From positions 96,560 through 160,559 of the forward strand of contig ML976678.1 in assembly GCA_010015655.1 (NCBI GenBank): a DNA stretch of 64,000 bases. Direction: 5' to 3'. The position numbers and the translations under genes are program-made. The notes below the pieces were generated by a model. The model searched no databases. It saw only the letters and a list, made by a program, of their open reading frames with translations, and was not told where the DNA came from. This document shows, piece after piece, positions 24,349 to 35,781 of this stretch. Each line of letters starts with the position of its first letter. The stretch's first letter is position 1. Origin of the DNA: Bimuria novae-zelandiae CBS 107.79 (Eukaryota; Ascomycota; Dothideomycetes; Pleosporales; Didymosphaeriaceae).

Positions 24349-24356
24349 TATAAATA
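24349..24356 (+). promoter_or_regulatory. TATA box of the carboxypeptidase gene
   Basis: TATAAATA lies 55 bp before the start codon at 24411, with a CCAAT pentamer about 30 bp further upstream (24316-24320). The whole putative promoter is squeezed into the roughly 290 bp between the right TIR of the Tc1-like element and the gene. Confidence 0.5.
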
Positions 24357-24410
24357 CTGCAACAGGCGCCCTCAATTTCTTCACGTCGGCGCCAATTCGT
24401 TACATCCACC

Positions 24411-25731
24411 ATGAAGTTCCTCGCCCTCTCCCTGGCTGGCTTGAGCCTGGCATCTGCGGCGGCTGTCAACGGCAAAGTCAGCTATGATGGCTGGAAGGTC
24501 TACCGCGTCACTGTTGGCGACAACAAGGCCAAGCTCAGTTCCGTCATGGACAAGCTGCAGTTGAGCACGTGGAAAGGAAAGGTCGCAACCAGCACGGTTG
24601 TTGACGTCCCTGTTCCTCCTACTCATGTGTTGGAGTTCGAAGCTGCAACCCAAGGTTACAACACTCTGGTGATGCACGATGACCTTGGTGCTTCAATTGC
24701 TGGAGAGGAAGCCTTTGAGACTTATGCCTGTGAATATCCTCGAACCCTTCCAATATCAGCTATGCGCTAATCCCCCATCAGCCGACTTCACTACTGCTGT
24801 AGCTCCTAACGCCACTTGGTTCAACGCCTATCACACGATTAGTGAACACACACAGTGGTTGAAGGACCTTGCAGCGGCTTATCCCAGCAACTCGGAGATT
24901 ATCTCGGCTGGCAAGTCCCTCAACGGACGCGACATCACTGGAATCCACATCTGGGGCAGGGGTGGTAAGGGCTCGCAGAAGGGCGTCGTGTGGCACGGAA
25001 CCGTCCATGCCCGCGAATGGATCACCACCATGGTGGTTGAGTATGCGGCCTACCAGCTGCTCACCTCGACAAACGCCGACGACGCGTCGTACAAGAACAA
25101 GTACGACTTCTACATCTTCCCCATTGTGAACCCAGACGGCTTCGCCTACACGCAGACGAACGACCGCTTGTGGCGCAAGAACCGCAAGGCCATCTCCACG
25201 TCCACTTGCGTCGGAACAGACATCAATCGCAACTGGCCGAACCACTGGGACCTGCCCGATGGAGCTTCCACCGACCCTTGCGCCGAAGACTTCAAGGGCC
25301 AGGCCGCTGGCGACACTGTGGAGAACAAGGCGCTCAGGGCGCAGCTCGACAGCGTCGCCGCGGGCAAGGGCGTGCAACTGTACATGGACATCCACTCCTA
25401 TAGCCAGCTGTGGATGTATCCCTACGGCTACACCTGCTCTGGCACCCTGCCTAACGCGGCGTCCTACGCGAGCCTTGCTAAGGGTGCCGTTGCTGCACTC
25501 AAGGCTGTCCACGGAACCACATTCACAGCCGGACCTATCTGCTCCACGATCTACCAGGTATCTGGCGCATCGGTTGATTATGCGCTTGAGAATGCGGGTG
25601 TCAAGTACTCGATGACGGTGGAGCTTCGCGACACGGGTACGAATGGTTTCGTGCTTCCTGCTGCGCAGATCAAGCCCAGTGGTGAGGAGACGTGGGCGGG
25701 CTTGGCGTACGTGCTCAAGAACATGACTTAG
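24411..25731 (+). CDS. Secreted metallocarboxypeptidase A (M14A), 422 aa, 2 exons
   Basis: Extracellular zinc carboxypeptidase that removes C-terminal residues from peptides. Exon 1 is 24411-24729, the intron 24730-24781 (52 nt, GTGAAT...CAG, branch GCTAAT), exon 2 24782-25731; the splice keeps frame (Ser107). Residues 1-18 form a signal peptide, followed by an M14-type propeptide to about residue 105. The catalytic domain carries zinc ligands H182 and E185 (HGTVHAREW) and H311 (DIHSYSQLW), substrate-binding N255-R256 (DINRNW), and the catalytic Glu E387 (TVELRDTG). All active-site residues expected of the carboxypeptidase A family are present, so it should be active once the propeptide is removed, unlike the inactive Ecm14 branch. 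It sits alone in a roughly 2.4-kb GC-normal island between repeat tracts and shows no RIP. The minus-strand open frame over the same region is a codon-bias shadow. Confidence 0.93.
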
Positions 25732-26527
25732 AGTCAGCTTCAAGGGAAATGTGGGAGGTGTATATAGTAATGGTAGCATGCAATGAAGTATTAATTGATG
25801 ACAGTCTGCTCACTGCAGCACTGCAAAGCTCTGTCTCTCGAAACGCAACACCGTGACTACCACTATCCTTATCTCTTGGTTGGGTTCTTGATTTGCACCT
25901 ACTTTGCCTTGCCGCGATTATCCACGCTCCGCCAAAATGCTAGAAAAATTCCGCAGGCCGCCATCGATGTCGACGCTCTTGTTCTTCCACGCCTACCGAA
26001 CAAAAGGACAAGCCGAGATGGTTATGACCTGCGAGTCCTCCCACACTACCTCAGCTCAAACAGGCCGTAGGGCGACCACCAAGTAAATAGTAAAATAAAG
26101 CCCTAGTAGTATTAGTTTACTAAGAACTGGCCGCAGGCATTTCATGTCCTCTCTGCTGCGCTCAAGGAGTTCGACGAGAAGCCTGCCGGCTCCCTGCAAG
26201 GAACGAATGCAGACCCCGAACCAAACCAGTACAGCTCTAAATACCTTTAATATAAAAGTTAAAATAAGCTAGCTCTTAATTACCTTGACCTTGTTAGGGT
26301 CTATTAGGATGGCAGGTCAAGCGCGGAATCATCGGGCAGTAGCGGACTGGAGAGTATGGTATCAATTTGTTTACTGCAGCGGAGCCGGCAGATCAGTTCG
26401 CTGGCTAGCGTGGTGGGATAAATCGAGACAGTGTCGAGAGAGCCGGGTGAAGGGTAATGAGTTCTCGGAAGTGTAGTCGTAGATCAATGCTTGGAGACCG
26501 TGCCGTTGAAAACCTCTCGCAGTAGTA
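25732..26527. other. Intergenic DNA downstream of the carboxypeptidase, with a coding-like relic
   Basis: No convincing gene. Open frames at 25795-26086 lack recognisable domains. At 26122-26247 a GC-normal patch reads on the plus strand as KNWPQAFHVLSAALKEFDEK and onward without a stop for about 40 codons. It is flanked abruptly by TA-rich sequence (26085-26120 and after 26245). This looks like a relic of a gene or a capture, but I do not recognise the protein. A further open frame at 26285-26476 is probably chance. Confidence 0.4.
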
Positions 26528-26759
26528 CAAGGAGCTCGTTTTTAGTGAAGAATATGCCAAGGTTCTTTCAATCTAACAGTGCTGCATTACAACTGCAATA
26601 TTAAATATTAATTCATAAAAATTCAAGAGCTACAAGAGGAGATTTAAAGCTATTTTCTTATATACTTAGCTTCTTCTAATGTTTATTTTAAAAGGTTTTA
26701 ATGTTCGGCTGTGAGATCGAAAAGTCTTTGCATATGCCTCACGAAAAACGAGCTCCTCG
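26528..26759. mobile_element. MITE-like element, 232 bp
   Basis: Inverted termini of roughly 55 bp: CAAGGAGCTCGTTTTTAGTG at 26528 pairs with the complement of CACGAAAAACGAGCTCCTCG ending at 26759, and the match continues through ATATGC-AAG...TTTC-ATCT-ACAG. TA flanks both ends (26526-26527, 26760-26761). The short AT-rich centre has no coding capacity. The structure fits a non-autonomous Tc1/mariner-type element. It ends only 12 bp before the large nested element. Confidence 0.83.
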
Positions 26760-26829
26760 TATATCCCACAAAGTCGACGCACCCAAATGTTGATCACCCC
26801 TAAATGCTAATTAGCCCTACCAACCTAAT

Positions 26830-28016
26830 CACCTATATATTACTACCTTTTCTATTAATAACGCTTAATTAATATAGGCAATCGCGAAGTAGCTATATAA
26901 GCTACTAATATAGATCTTAATTTTAGTAATTCTTCTAGTTAGCGCGTAACTACACAAGCCTATAATATCGCGTAATCTACGCTATTTACGCGCGTTAATA
27001 GACGCGTGCCGCACTACGCTACTTAGTTGTATTTATAATAAATATTACTAAATAAAACGGATTTCTTTACTAACTAGATTATTAATTAAAATATAAAAAA
27101 ACATCACCTCTTATACGTACGCGCTTAAGAAATAGTAATTTAAATTTTACACCTTGATAGTAATACTTAGCAATTTAGTAAGTAATAAATAGAGGGCCTT
27201 ATTATATAAAATTTACGTATTAATTTAATTATTAGTAAAAAGCTTAAGGCTTTATAAGATAAATCCACTACTCTTAGATAAATACGCGCGTTTTTTAAGC
27301 TACTTAAGGCTATTTAAATACCCCTTAATATACGCGTTAATGATATACAGAATATAAATAAGACTAGAATAGCCCTAGGTGTATGTGCTAACTCTAGGGT
27401 GCTCGTATTAAGCTCTATGAAGAAGGCTTATATATAGTCGCTAGAGAATTATAAGTGGGTCTTAATAATTAACTATGTTTCTATAATAAGGTGGAAACTA
27501 CGCTACGCTATTATTTTTAACAGTTAAAGCTTTTAAATAATATAGTTTTTAGTTGAATTAGTACCTAATTAGAAATATATAACCTCTAAGAATAAATAGG
27601 TATTAAAAGATATAGCTACTAAGTAGCTCTAATACATTTATATCTTAAAAATAGCGCTTAATACTTAGCAATATTAACTTATCCTACTTAATAAATATAC
27701 TAGCTATATTAATATTAAATTTATATAGCTTTATAAGATTAATAGGATAGAGTTTATATTTTCACCTCATTATTTAATATACCTCCTATAGCCTCTTAAC
27801 CTCTCTAGATTCTCTATTATTAAGTTAAAGTATTAGAATTAGATTTATAATATATTAGATGCTATAACCTAGTACGAAAAGAAAGCTTATTAAGAAAAAT
27901 ATAAGTAAAGTACTAAGTAGTCGGTCTTATACTATATAGTTTTTAGTAGGTACTTTAGTTATTACAAATATTTAATTACATAGTAATACTAAAATAGTCG
28001 AATTAATTAATAAATT
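26830..28016 (+). pseudogene. Fot1-like transposase of the outermost element, RIPed and interrupted
   Basis: Plus-strand frame with stops. At 27342-27405 it reads DIQNINKTRIALGVCANSRV, aligning with the conserved block around the first catalytic Asp (N-x-DETG-x-x-xG). This is followed by a KWVLIIN segment (REWVS-like). Near 27690 a LLNKYTSYIN stretch replaces the conserved LLDGHGSH with the second Asp, and near 27785 a PLNL motif replaces LQPLDL. Several catalytic Asp codons have become Asn, a G-to-A change typical of RIP on the opposite strand. The frame is cut by the pogo 2 insertion at 28017-28018. The remainder after 56126 is too decayed to read. Confidence 0.78.
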
Positions 28017-28189
28017 TAACTTACATACATAGCGAGTGGCCGGGCATAGTAAGTGACCGAAAATGTCAAGACCCTATTAAAATGTTCTATTAGCTATAGT
28101 AAAACGTGATGTCGTAACAACGTAATAAACTACCTAAATTAAAAAAAGCCTAATTATAGCTTGTGTTCTAAGCTGTTAAAGGAGATGCG

Positions 28190-28733
28190 TTACTAAAAGA
28201 ATACTATCATAAAAACGCGATAAAACCCCGTTTTAACGAGATTACGTACCTAACTTAATAAAACTTACTATAAAAGAGGAGTAGGGGATTATATAGTATA
28301 TACTTAACTTAAATACGTAAGAATTTCTACCCTAGCTTACTATTATAAAAAAAATATAGCTAAATATTTACCAGGGGTATGTTATAATAAGCTAATTAAT
28401 TAAAAATAGCCTTATTGCTTTATTAACCACTAGCAAGAGCTCTAAGTTAAGTTTAATTAAAAGTATAACTATAAGTGAGCCCTCTATAAGTATCCTAAGG
28501 TTATATAAGACTAGTTCCAGCTTATAGAGAATACTAAAGCTAAGTATAGTATCCTAGATAAAGACAATTATAACTTTAATAACAGTAGCTTTATAATAGG
28601 CATAATATTAATAAAAGTAATTATTATAGGCTTTAAGCTTTAAGGGAAGCTAAAAAGCGTATAGTAAGGTAATTAAAAGTAGATAATAGCTATTTATAGC
28701 ATTAACGCGACAAAGTAGGCAATCCTACCCTTC
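28190..28733 (+). pseudogene. pogo 2 transposase, N-terminal and central part
   Basis: Plus-strand reading with stops. A degraded ILNLNT-EFLP motif at 28308-28337 corresponds to the family's ILNLDSRGFPP. Near 28500-28610 a block reads FQLIENTKAKYSIL followed by DNYNFNNSSFIIG, matching the conserved first catalytic-aspartate region of Fot1/pogo with Asp changed to Asn. Near 28695 there is AIYSINATKQAILPF, matching the IECVxADGxxLPPLxIF block. The frame is then cut by gypsy A at 28734 and resumes at 35241. Confidence 0.75.
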
Positions 28734-28948
28734 TGTAAGGGGTAAGGCCCTAAAGGATCCTTAATAGAATCTTGGGAACCCTAAAGCACGTGATCGCCCG
28801 ATTAGGAATCAGACACAAACTTGGCTAGATAGATTATCCGTGCTAAGCTATCTCTTTATTTTAAGTTTTAAGCACTATTTAGAACTCCTTAGCTAAGATA
28901 ACTTTTCAGTATCTTATAGTACCTGTTCCTTAAGCGTAGCCCCTTATA
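28734..28948 (+). repeat. 5' LTR of gypsy A, 215 bp
   Basis: Starts TGTAAGGGGTAAGGCCC and ends CCCCTTATA (RIP-altered TTACA). The 3' copy starts TATAAGGGGCAAGACCC at 34651 and ends GTCCCTTACA at 35240. A CACGTGATC motif lies in the 5' copy near 28787-28795. Confidence 0.88.
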
Positions 28949-28989
28949 TTTTATATTAGCTCTCTATAATATCCCTACGCGAGCATTAA

Positions 28990-31900
28990 CTAACGTTAGG
29001 TTAAATAATATTAAGCCTCTAAATAAAAAGATAAAGCTATAAGACTAATAGTTATTAAGAAAGGAGCAGAGGCCTATATAATATAAATATGCTACTACTA
29101 CTAAACTACTTTTAAAATAAAGAAGCTACTAAATTATCCTTTAAATCTAAAAATTAAGGAAGAGCTAAGGGATTAGGATACTAGGTGCCTTAAGAAAGCA
29201 TACTATATAGTACCTAAAATAAAGTTAGATAATAAAAGGCTAAGTCTAGTTAATTAAAGATATAAATATCTACGTTATTACGAAGCTATAAAGTAGTTAG
29301 ACTAATAAATAAGTAAAAACTAGTATATATAAAATACTAGCCCAACATAATTAGCTATCCTTAGCTACTAACATATACCTATAACAAGTATTAGCTAAAG
29401 TATAAGAATAGATAAGGCCCTTCAGGACGTCTTTCCTACTAGTAAATATATTACCTAAATCCTAATTAGCCTAGTAGGAGCTAGCAAAGGTAATATAGCT
29501 AATACTTAATTAGCTAAAGGTACTAAAGAGTTAGGTTTCCCTAGTACCCCTTGCACCTTCGCCTATCTAACTAGCACTTATAATACTAACTACTACTTAG
29601 AAGGTAAAGCAGTTAGGCCCTAAGCTTGTTAATAAGGACTAGAATAAGTACGTAGGCCTTCGCTATAATATATAGAAAAGCTACGCTATAATTTTATAGA
29701 ATAATTAAAGTAAGATAAAATTACTTATATAATTAGAAGGTATGTAATAGGAGCAATTAAAGTAGTATTATTTCAGGTAACTACCTATTAGGCTACTCAT
29801 AGTACTTAAGACGCCTACGTCTTTTTTAAATAATAATTTAATAATCCTCTATTATAAGCTAAGACCCTTGATTAACTAAGTAGAATGTGTTAAAGTAGAT
29901 AGTTAGTAAAAGACTACTTTTAAAAGTTTACCTAATCAGTGCTTAAAACTCACGAATCCTATAGTACTACTAATAAAAAGATTTAATTTTTATAAGAACT
30001 TAATTAGGAGGTAAAGAAGAGCTTAGTAGCTATAGACGTAATAAGGATTTTATCGTTTAAAGAGTACACTACGTAGGCTATTAGTATTATAGATAACCTC
30101 TATAAAGCTAGCCTAAATAGGAGGACAAGACTTGAAACTATAATTAAATAATAACCTAGCTAGTTATTATCCTCCCCTAAGCCTATAGACTAGAATCCTA
30201 TACAAGTAAACTAAATAGTAGTTAAATAAGGGATAGTACCTAGGCTAATATTAAAAGAGCGCTTACGTTATAATGAAGAATAACTTTATTTCAAATATAA
30301 AAAGTTAGGGCATATTACTTAAGGATCCTACTAGCCTCTTACCCTTTTAAAAAAAAAACTACTTAAGGAGCGCGTAGTAAGGGTATCTAAAGCTAGACTA
30401 AAAATACTAAAGGTAGAGGATAAGCTATCTAATATTAAATTAAAAAAAATAGTGCCTAGCTAAAGTCGACGCTAGGGGCAGGAATTAGTCTAAATAACGC
30501 TTAAAAATATGTAAAAGGAGTTTAAAGGAAAGTATATAAGGTTACTAGCTCTTACTATATACGCGATAGTTAATAAAACCCATATTACTTTTATACCTAT
30601 TAATAGTGTATACCTAATCTACTTAACTGTATTTAGAAGTTTTATTTAATAAGCAAAACTAACGTGCCTTAAGATTACCTTCATTATTAATAAAATAATT
30701 TATAGAATCCTAACTACTACGCAAGTAGTACTTAAGTATAAAATTAATCTATATATATATTTAAAGATAGGTTAGGAGTATAAGACTAAAGATAATTTAG
30801 AGCATATTATCTTAAAAGGGAGCTAAATAAATAATAACGAGGTCACTATTACGCTAGCTAAAAAGTTAGTATATCTCTACTTAAAGGGAATATAGATTAG
30901 GAGCACTAAAGGAAAGCTTCCTTTAGGTAATATACTAAAGAGTAGTCCTATAGCCTTTTAAACGTTAATTAAGAAGTCTAAAGTCTTTATAAGCAAAGTC
31001 TAAATCTTTATAGCCTTAATAACTAATATTAATAAGGCCCTCGCACCTAAGCTAAAGATTAATATACTATTACTAGTCCTAAAGTAATAAAAAAAGTACG
31101 GTACCCTATTTAACGTAAAGAGATTAGACGCCCTACCTCCCATCTAAATAAGAATTAACTACGCTATTACACTAGTTAAGAGGGATAGTAAGAGGCCTAA
31201 ACCTCTATAAGAGCTACTATATAGCATGTTAAGAGGGGAGCACCTTGTTTTTTAGAAGGAATTATTATCCTGTTAAGCCCTTCGGGATAGCTGGTCCCAA
31301 GGGAGAGTAGGATTGGTTCTTAGGCAAGTGTACTAGTAGGATAAGGAAGACGTGTTAATAGCTTACGCGTATTAATAGGGTTATTAGTATTAAAGATAGT
31401 ACGCGGTTATAAATAAATTAACTAAAGCCTAAGTATAATCTAAATAATAGATTAATAACTTAGGTTAAACATAAGCATAGAGGAACCATACTCAGCGTTT
31501 CTATATACATGGCTGGTTCCTGCTTATTGGCGAGCGCTCACAAACGAGCGCTCTCTGAAGAGCAGTCACGTGACTTAGCGCCTTACGGCGTAGTCGCCAA
31601 TGACCAGTCATTCCTGGCGAATGAAATGAGGGATTAGATACAAAACCGGCACAGCCTTCCCTAGATCTCAGATCCTAACATATCCTTACTAAATAAGGAT
31701 TTATTTAGGTAAGCAATTTGTCTATTACGTTACTAGTCCTATTTATAAAGAAACCTAAAGGAGGTCTCTAACTATGCGTTAACTATTAGGCCTTAAATAT
31801 TTTAACTAAAAAGAATCGCTACCTGCTTCCTTTAATTTAAGAGACTCTTTACAATATTATAAAAGTAAAATAGTTTACTAAACTTAACGTTATTACTGCT

Positions 31901-34500
31901 TTTTATAAGATTAGAATAAGAGAAGGTAATGAGTAGCTAATAGTATTCTAAATACGATTTAGACTATTTAAATAACTTATTACACTATTTAGTCTAGCAA
32001 ACACTCTAAGCACCTTTTAGATATATATTAACTAGATACTACGCGAGTTCCTAAATAATTTCTATACAGCATACCTAGGCAATATTCTTATCTACAAAAA
32101 TAGCTCTCTATATAAGCATTAGGTGCAAGTAGATTAGGTTCTATCTAGATTAAGTAAAGCGAGATTATTTGTTAATATTTATAAGTGCAAATTTAAAGTA
32201 AGGACTACCAAGTACTTAGGCTTTATTATTAAGGCTAGAAAACGAATTCGAATAGACCCTAAGAAGAGTAAGGTAATTAGGAAATAAAAGTCTTTAATAA
32301 ACATTAAAGACGTCTAATTACTCTTTAGATTATAAACTTTTACTAAAAATTTATTAATGATTTCACTAGTACCGGGCTCCTTTTACTGGCCTTATAAGGG
32401 ACATGGCCTTTAAGCAGACTAAGAAGGAGTAAGGGGCATTGAATAGGTTAAAGGAGATTTTTATCTTTAAGCCTATAGTAGCTTAATTCTATTTTGAATA
32501 AGACATAGTTATTAAGTAGAACTCCTTTAGACACGTTACTGGAGAAGTGCTTTCCTAATATAATAGTTAAAGAATGCTATATTCTTACGCCTACTTCTCT
32601 CGCAAAAACTCGCTAGCTAAATAAAACTATAAGATCTATAATAAGAAACTCCTAGTAATAATTAAGAGCCTAGAAGAATACAAACCTAAGCTATAATTAG
32701 TAAAAAACTTTAAAGTTATAATAGACTATAAAAACTTGAAGTACTTTATAACACCACGCATAATAAATAAAAGACAAGTACGCTAAATAAATAAACTTAA
32801 CTAGTATAATATTAAGAGGTTATATAGACTAAGAAAGGTTAATATTTAAGTAAATAGACTACCTTGTAGAGAATAAAACTTTTTAAATAAAGTGATAGTT
32901 GGTATACGTGTTAAGACTAACTACCGAGTATTATAAAAACTACTCTAAAGGACCTTCTAAATTAGATAAACTAGTATAGGCTATAGCACTTTAGATATCT
33001 ATAATTAGGGCCCCTATTAAACTAAACGCTAATTAGAATAATATATATCTTACTAACGCCGCGATACGTCAAAAAGACAAGCGGAATAAACTAAAGACGG
33101 TCTAGTAGAAGGCTATATAAGAGGATAAATTATTTGAAAAGCTAGGAGTGTAGTTCTAAACCATATAAGGCGTTTCTTTATCCCCCTATAGCTTAAGTGT
33201 TTAATCTCTAAATACTACTTAGATAGGGCTTACTTGTTCTTTTAAAATAAAAACCTATTAGGAAGCCCCTATATATAAAGCTAATTAAGTTAGCGCACGC
33301 GTACTTAGTTACAGACTACTCAGACTAAATATTTATATATAAAATCTTTACCTGTAATTACTTCTAGCCTAGCATATTAAATAATATTTAAAAATAGATG
33401 TAGAACTATAACGTGTGCGAAAGGACTAAACCTTAGCAAGATAACTTATATAGCCTACTAAAGCTCCTTCTAATCTTTAATTAAATATAAAAAGAGATCT
33501 TTATTAATTTTATTATAAAACTACTTAAAAGCGATAGGAAGACGAATCTAATAATAATTACTAATAATTAAGTAAGAACGTAGTATTTATTCCTTTCCTA
33601 AGTATTAAGATAAAGATAATTATTTAGATATTTATTAAATATGTAATAGTCTACAACTAGGCCCTAGACGCTATTATCTCTAATTAAGGTTATAAGTTTA
33701 TAAGCGATCTCTGAACCTGTCTTTACTAAGTTCTAAATATTATCTAGAGACTCTCGACAGCTTTCTACCCCTAAACTAACAAAAGCACTGAATAGGTAAA
33801 TAGTACGTAAGAGGTATATATTTAGGCGTTTACTAATTAGGCTTAGGATAACTAGGCGTGGCTCTACCTAATAGCCTAAATTGCGATCTAGGGGTAAAAA
33901 GTAACGTTACCTAAGATCTCCCCCTTCTTCTTATATTATAGGTATAACTTTAATCTAATATATTTAAAAACGTTCACTAAATAGCTGTCGGTCATGACAA
34001 TAGCATAATAGAGTAGCTATAAAAAACCTAAGTTAATTATAAAGAAGCTTTTAGCCGTAATTAAACTAGTGTAAGCATGCATAGCAGCGGCTTAATAAAA
34101 ATAAAAATACTAGTCTAACTAGCACTAAAAGAAATCTATTTAATTATAAGTTAGAAATAAAGTATTCCTACGTTTAAACAGCTAACTATCTACTAGCTAA
34201 ATATTAAGGAAGCTGTACTAAAGGAACGCGAAATGTACTATTACTAAAGAAATTAATAGCTATACTATCTATCTTAACACGCCTTTAGAATTAAAGAAAA
34301 AAATTTATATTAATAAACTATAGCTTACTAAGAAAAACTTATTTCCTAGCTAATTATAAGGTAAATTTTAGCTACAGCCTTTATAGGTTAAAGAATAATT
34401 AGAGTACGAGGTTAAAGAAATTGTTAGGAAAACACGGAGACAATAAGGCAGAGGTTAGAAATTATAGTATAAGGTTAAGTAGATAGGCTACCTCTCGCCT
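28990..34500 (+). pseudogene. gypsy A gag-pol remnant
   Basis: Plus-strand polyprotein with RIP stops. Gag spans about 29000-30330 and ends in a damaged zinc knuckle near 30290 (YFKYKKLGHIT, the first two Cys changed to Tyr). The protease region lies near 30500-30760. The RT follows the solo LTR at about 31690-32340: FTKLNVITAFYKIRI and AYLGNILIY (normally AYLDDILIY) are clear, then KTKYLGFII-like sequence. RNase H is at about 32400-32800 and integrase at about 33100-34400. Fragments on either side of the 31271-31680 insertion join in the linker just before RT. No intact frame longer than about 70 codons remains. Confidence 0.8.
31271..31680 (-). repeat. Solo LTR, 410 bp, inside gypsy A
   Basis: Inverted relative to gypsy A: on the plus strand it starts TGTTAAGCCCTTCGGG and ends GATCCTAACA. 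Perfect TATCC target duplication (31266-31270 and 31681-31685). Much of it is GC-normal, so it is younger than gypsy A. Its R/U5 half resembles the gypsy B and D LTRs but its U3 does not. A palindromic GTCACGTGAC lies at 31565-31574. Confidence 0.9.
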
Positions 34501-34650
34501 ACCTTAGAGCTAGTAGAGGCCCTACGCGACACAAAGGCGTTAACCTGCTAAAAGAGTTTTTAGCCCTATATAGGACTAGGGATAGTATACTAGTAAATAG
34601 TTTTTAGAGGCACTAAAATAAAAGGAGCACTTACTTAAAGAGGAAAGTAA

Positions 34651-35240
34651 TATAAGGGGCAAGACCCTAAAAATTCCTTAATAAAATTTTAAAAACCCCG
34701 AAACACGCAATTACCTAATTAGGAATTAAATATAAGCTTAGCTAAATAAATTATTTACGCTACGCTACCTTCTTATTTTAAGTTCTAAGCGCGATTTAGA
34801 TCTCCCTAGCTAATATAACTCTTTAGTATCTTATGACACCTACTCCTTGTATCGGCGCAGGTCACTCAAAGGATCGATATAGGCGTATCTCCTAGCAGAG
34901 GCATATAGGAGTGCGTGTATAAGAAAGTAGCCTCGAATGAATTAAGTGCCTATAGGCCTGGTACGAAAGAAAGGTACTAAATCCCAAGCTCCTCTAAATA
35001 CACCTCTTCCTAGATAGCCAGCTAGCACATATCTGCCATAGGTTGACCGTCGGTCTGATGGATCCGAAATAGGTCCGAATCGGATCCGTAGTTCCCCATC
35101 GGTCTGATAGATCCGAAATTGGTCCGATACGAATGAGTGTCGGTTTTTCGGATAATCTCGAATCCTGTCTTGACTGGCCAAGGGTTCTCGTGTCGACGAG
35201 CGATTGTTCCTGTTACACTCCTCGAGCGTAGTCCCTTACA
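34651..35240 (+). repeat. 3' LTR of gypsy A, interrupted by a solo LTR
   Basis: Two parts, 34651-34847 and 35223-35240, separated by the solo LTR 34848-35217 and a CTCCT duplication. Together they equal the 215-bp 5' LTR. An A/G-rich tract (AAAGAGGAAAG, about 34637-34648) precedes it as the likely polypurine tract. Confidence 0.87.
34848..35217. repeat. Solo LTR, 370 bp, inside the gypsy A 3' LTR
   Basis: Starts TGTATCGGCGCAGG and ends TTCCTGTTACA. Perfect CCTCT-type duplication reading CTCCT on both sides (34843-34847, 35218-35222). Second copy of the family at 12659-13043. It is only lightly RIPed, so it arrived late. The open frame 34942-35181 inside it is not a gene. Confidence 0.9.
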
Positions 35241-35781
35241 CCTTCCTTATCTTTAGGGCAAGCACCACCTCTCTACTTAGTACTAGGAGAAGGATCTACC
35301 TCGCGACTAGGTTTTTAAAGTCTTTAAAAATAGCTAGATAATAAATAAGCTTAGTTTATAGTAGCTGAAGTAATTTAACGCGTATATAAATGGGCGTACT
35401 ATTAGTAGTTATTAGCTACTTATTATTAGTGGCTATAAGGACTATAACTCACTTAAATACGAATAATATTATAAGTAAAATTAAATTAATACTTTATATA
35501 CTTTTATATTTATTACACCTTTTATAGCTACTAAATATAAGGTATTTCTTGCTATTTAAAAAAGGCAAATAGACGCTAAGGTAAGGATTTAATACGTAAC
35601 TTTATTATATAAATTACTAAAATTAAGCTCTTACCTTACTGTATTACTACTTTTAAGGCTATAATTACTTAAAGTAATATTTAAGAAAGCTTTTAAGGTG
35701 CTAGCCTTATTCTCCTTAATCTAAAAGTAATATTATTAAAGCTTAACGTCTATCTACGTACGCCTTTGCCTTATATTATAC
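35241..35781 (+). pseudogene. pogo 2 transposase, middle-to-C-terminal part
   Basis: Reads as the reverse complement of the corresponding part of pogo 1 and pogo 3 (for example GGGCAAGCACCACCTCTCTA, which matches 9570-9590 and 16510-16540 inverted). It continues the frame interrupted at 28733. It ends at 35781, where the gypsy B LTR begins, and it lacks the following roughly 240 bp. RIP stops throughout. Confidence 0.75.

Larger units (their letters stand above)
28734..35240 (+). mobile_element. Ty3/gypsy element A with two nested solo LTRs
   Basis: LTR-bounded retrotransposon with a perfect target duplication CCTTC (28729-28733 and 35241-35245). The 5' LTR is 28734-28948 (215 bp). The 3' LTR is 34651-35240, which becomes exactly 215 bp when the inserted solo LTR (34848-35217) and its 5-bp duplication are subtracted. 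A second solo LTR lies at 31271-31680. Without nested DNA the element is about 5.7 kb. Order gag, protease, RT, RNase H, integrase on the plus strand. It sits inside pogo 2. Confidence 0.9.

Noticed and set aside
24778..25779. 333-codon minus-strand open frame
   Set aside because: Antisense to the carboxypeptidase coding sequence; a codon-bias shadow with no domain.
25795..26086. Open frames of 60-91 codons after the carboxypeptidase
   Set aside because: No recognisable features and they overlap in different frames.
34942..35181. 79-codon minus-strand open frame
   Set aside because: Lies wholly within a solo LTR and is not kept open in the sister copy.
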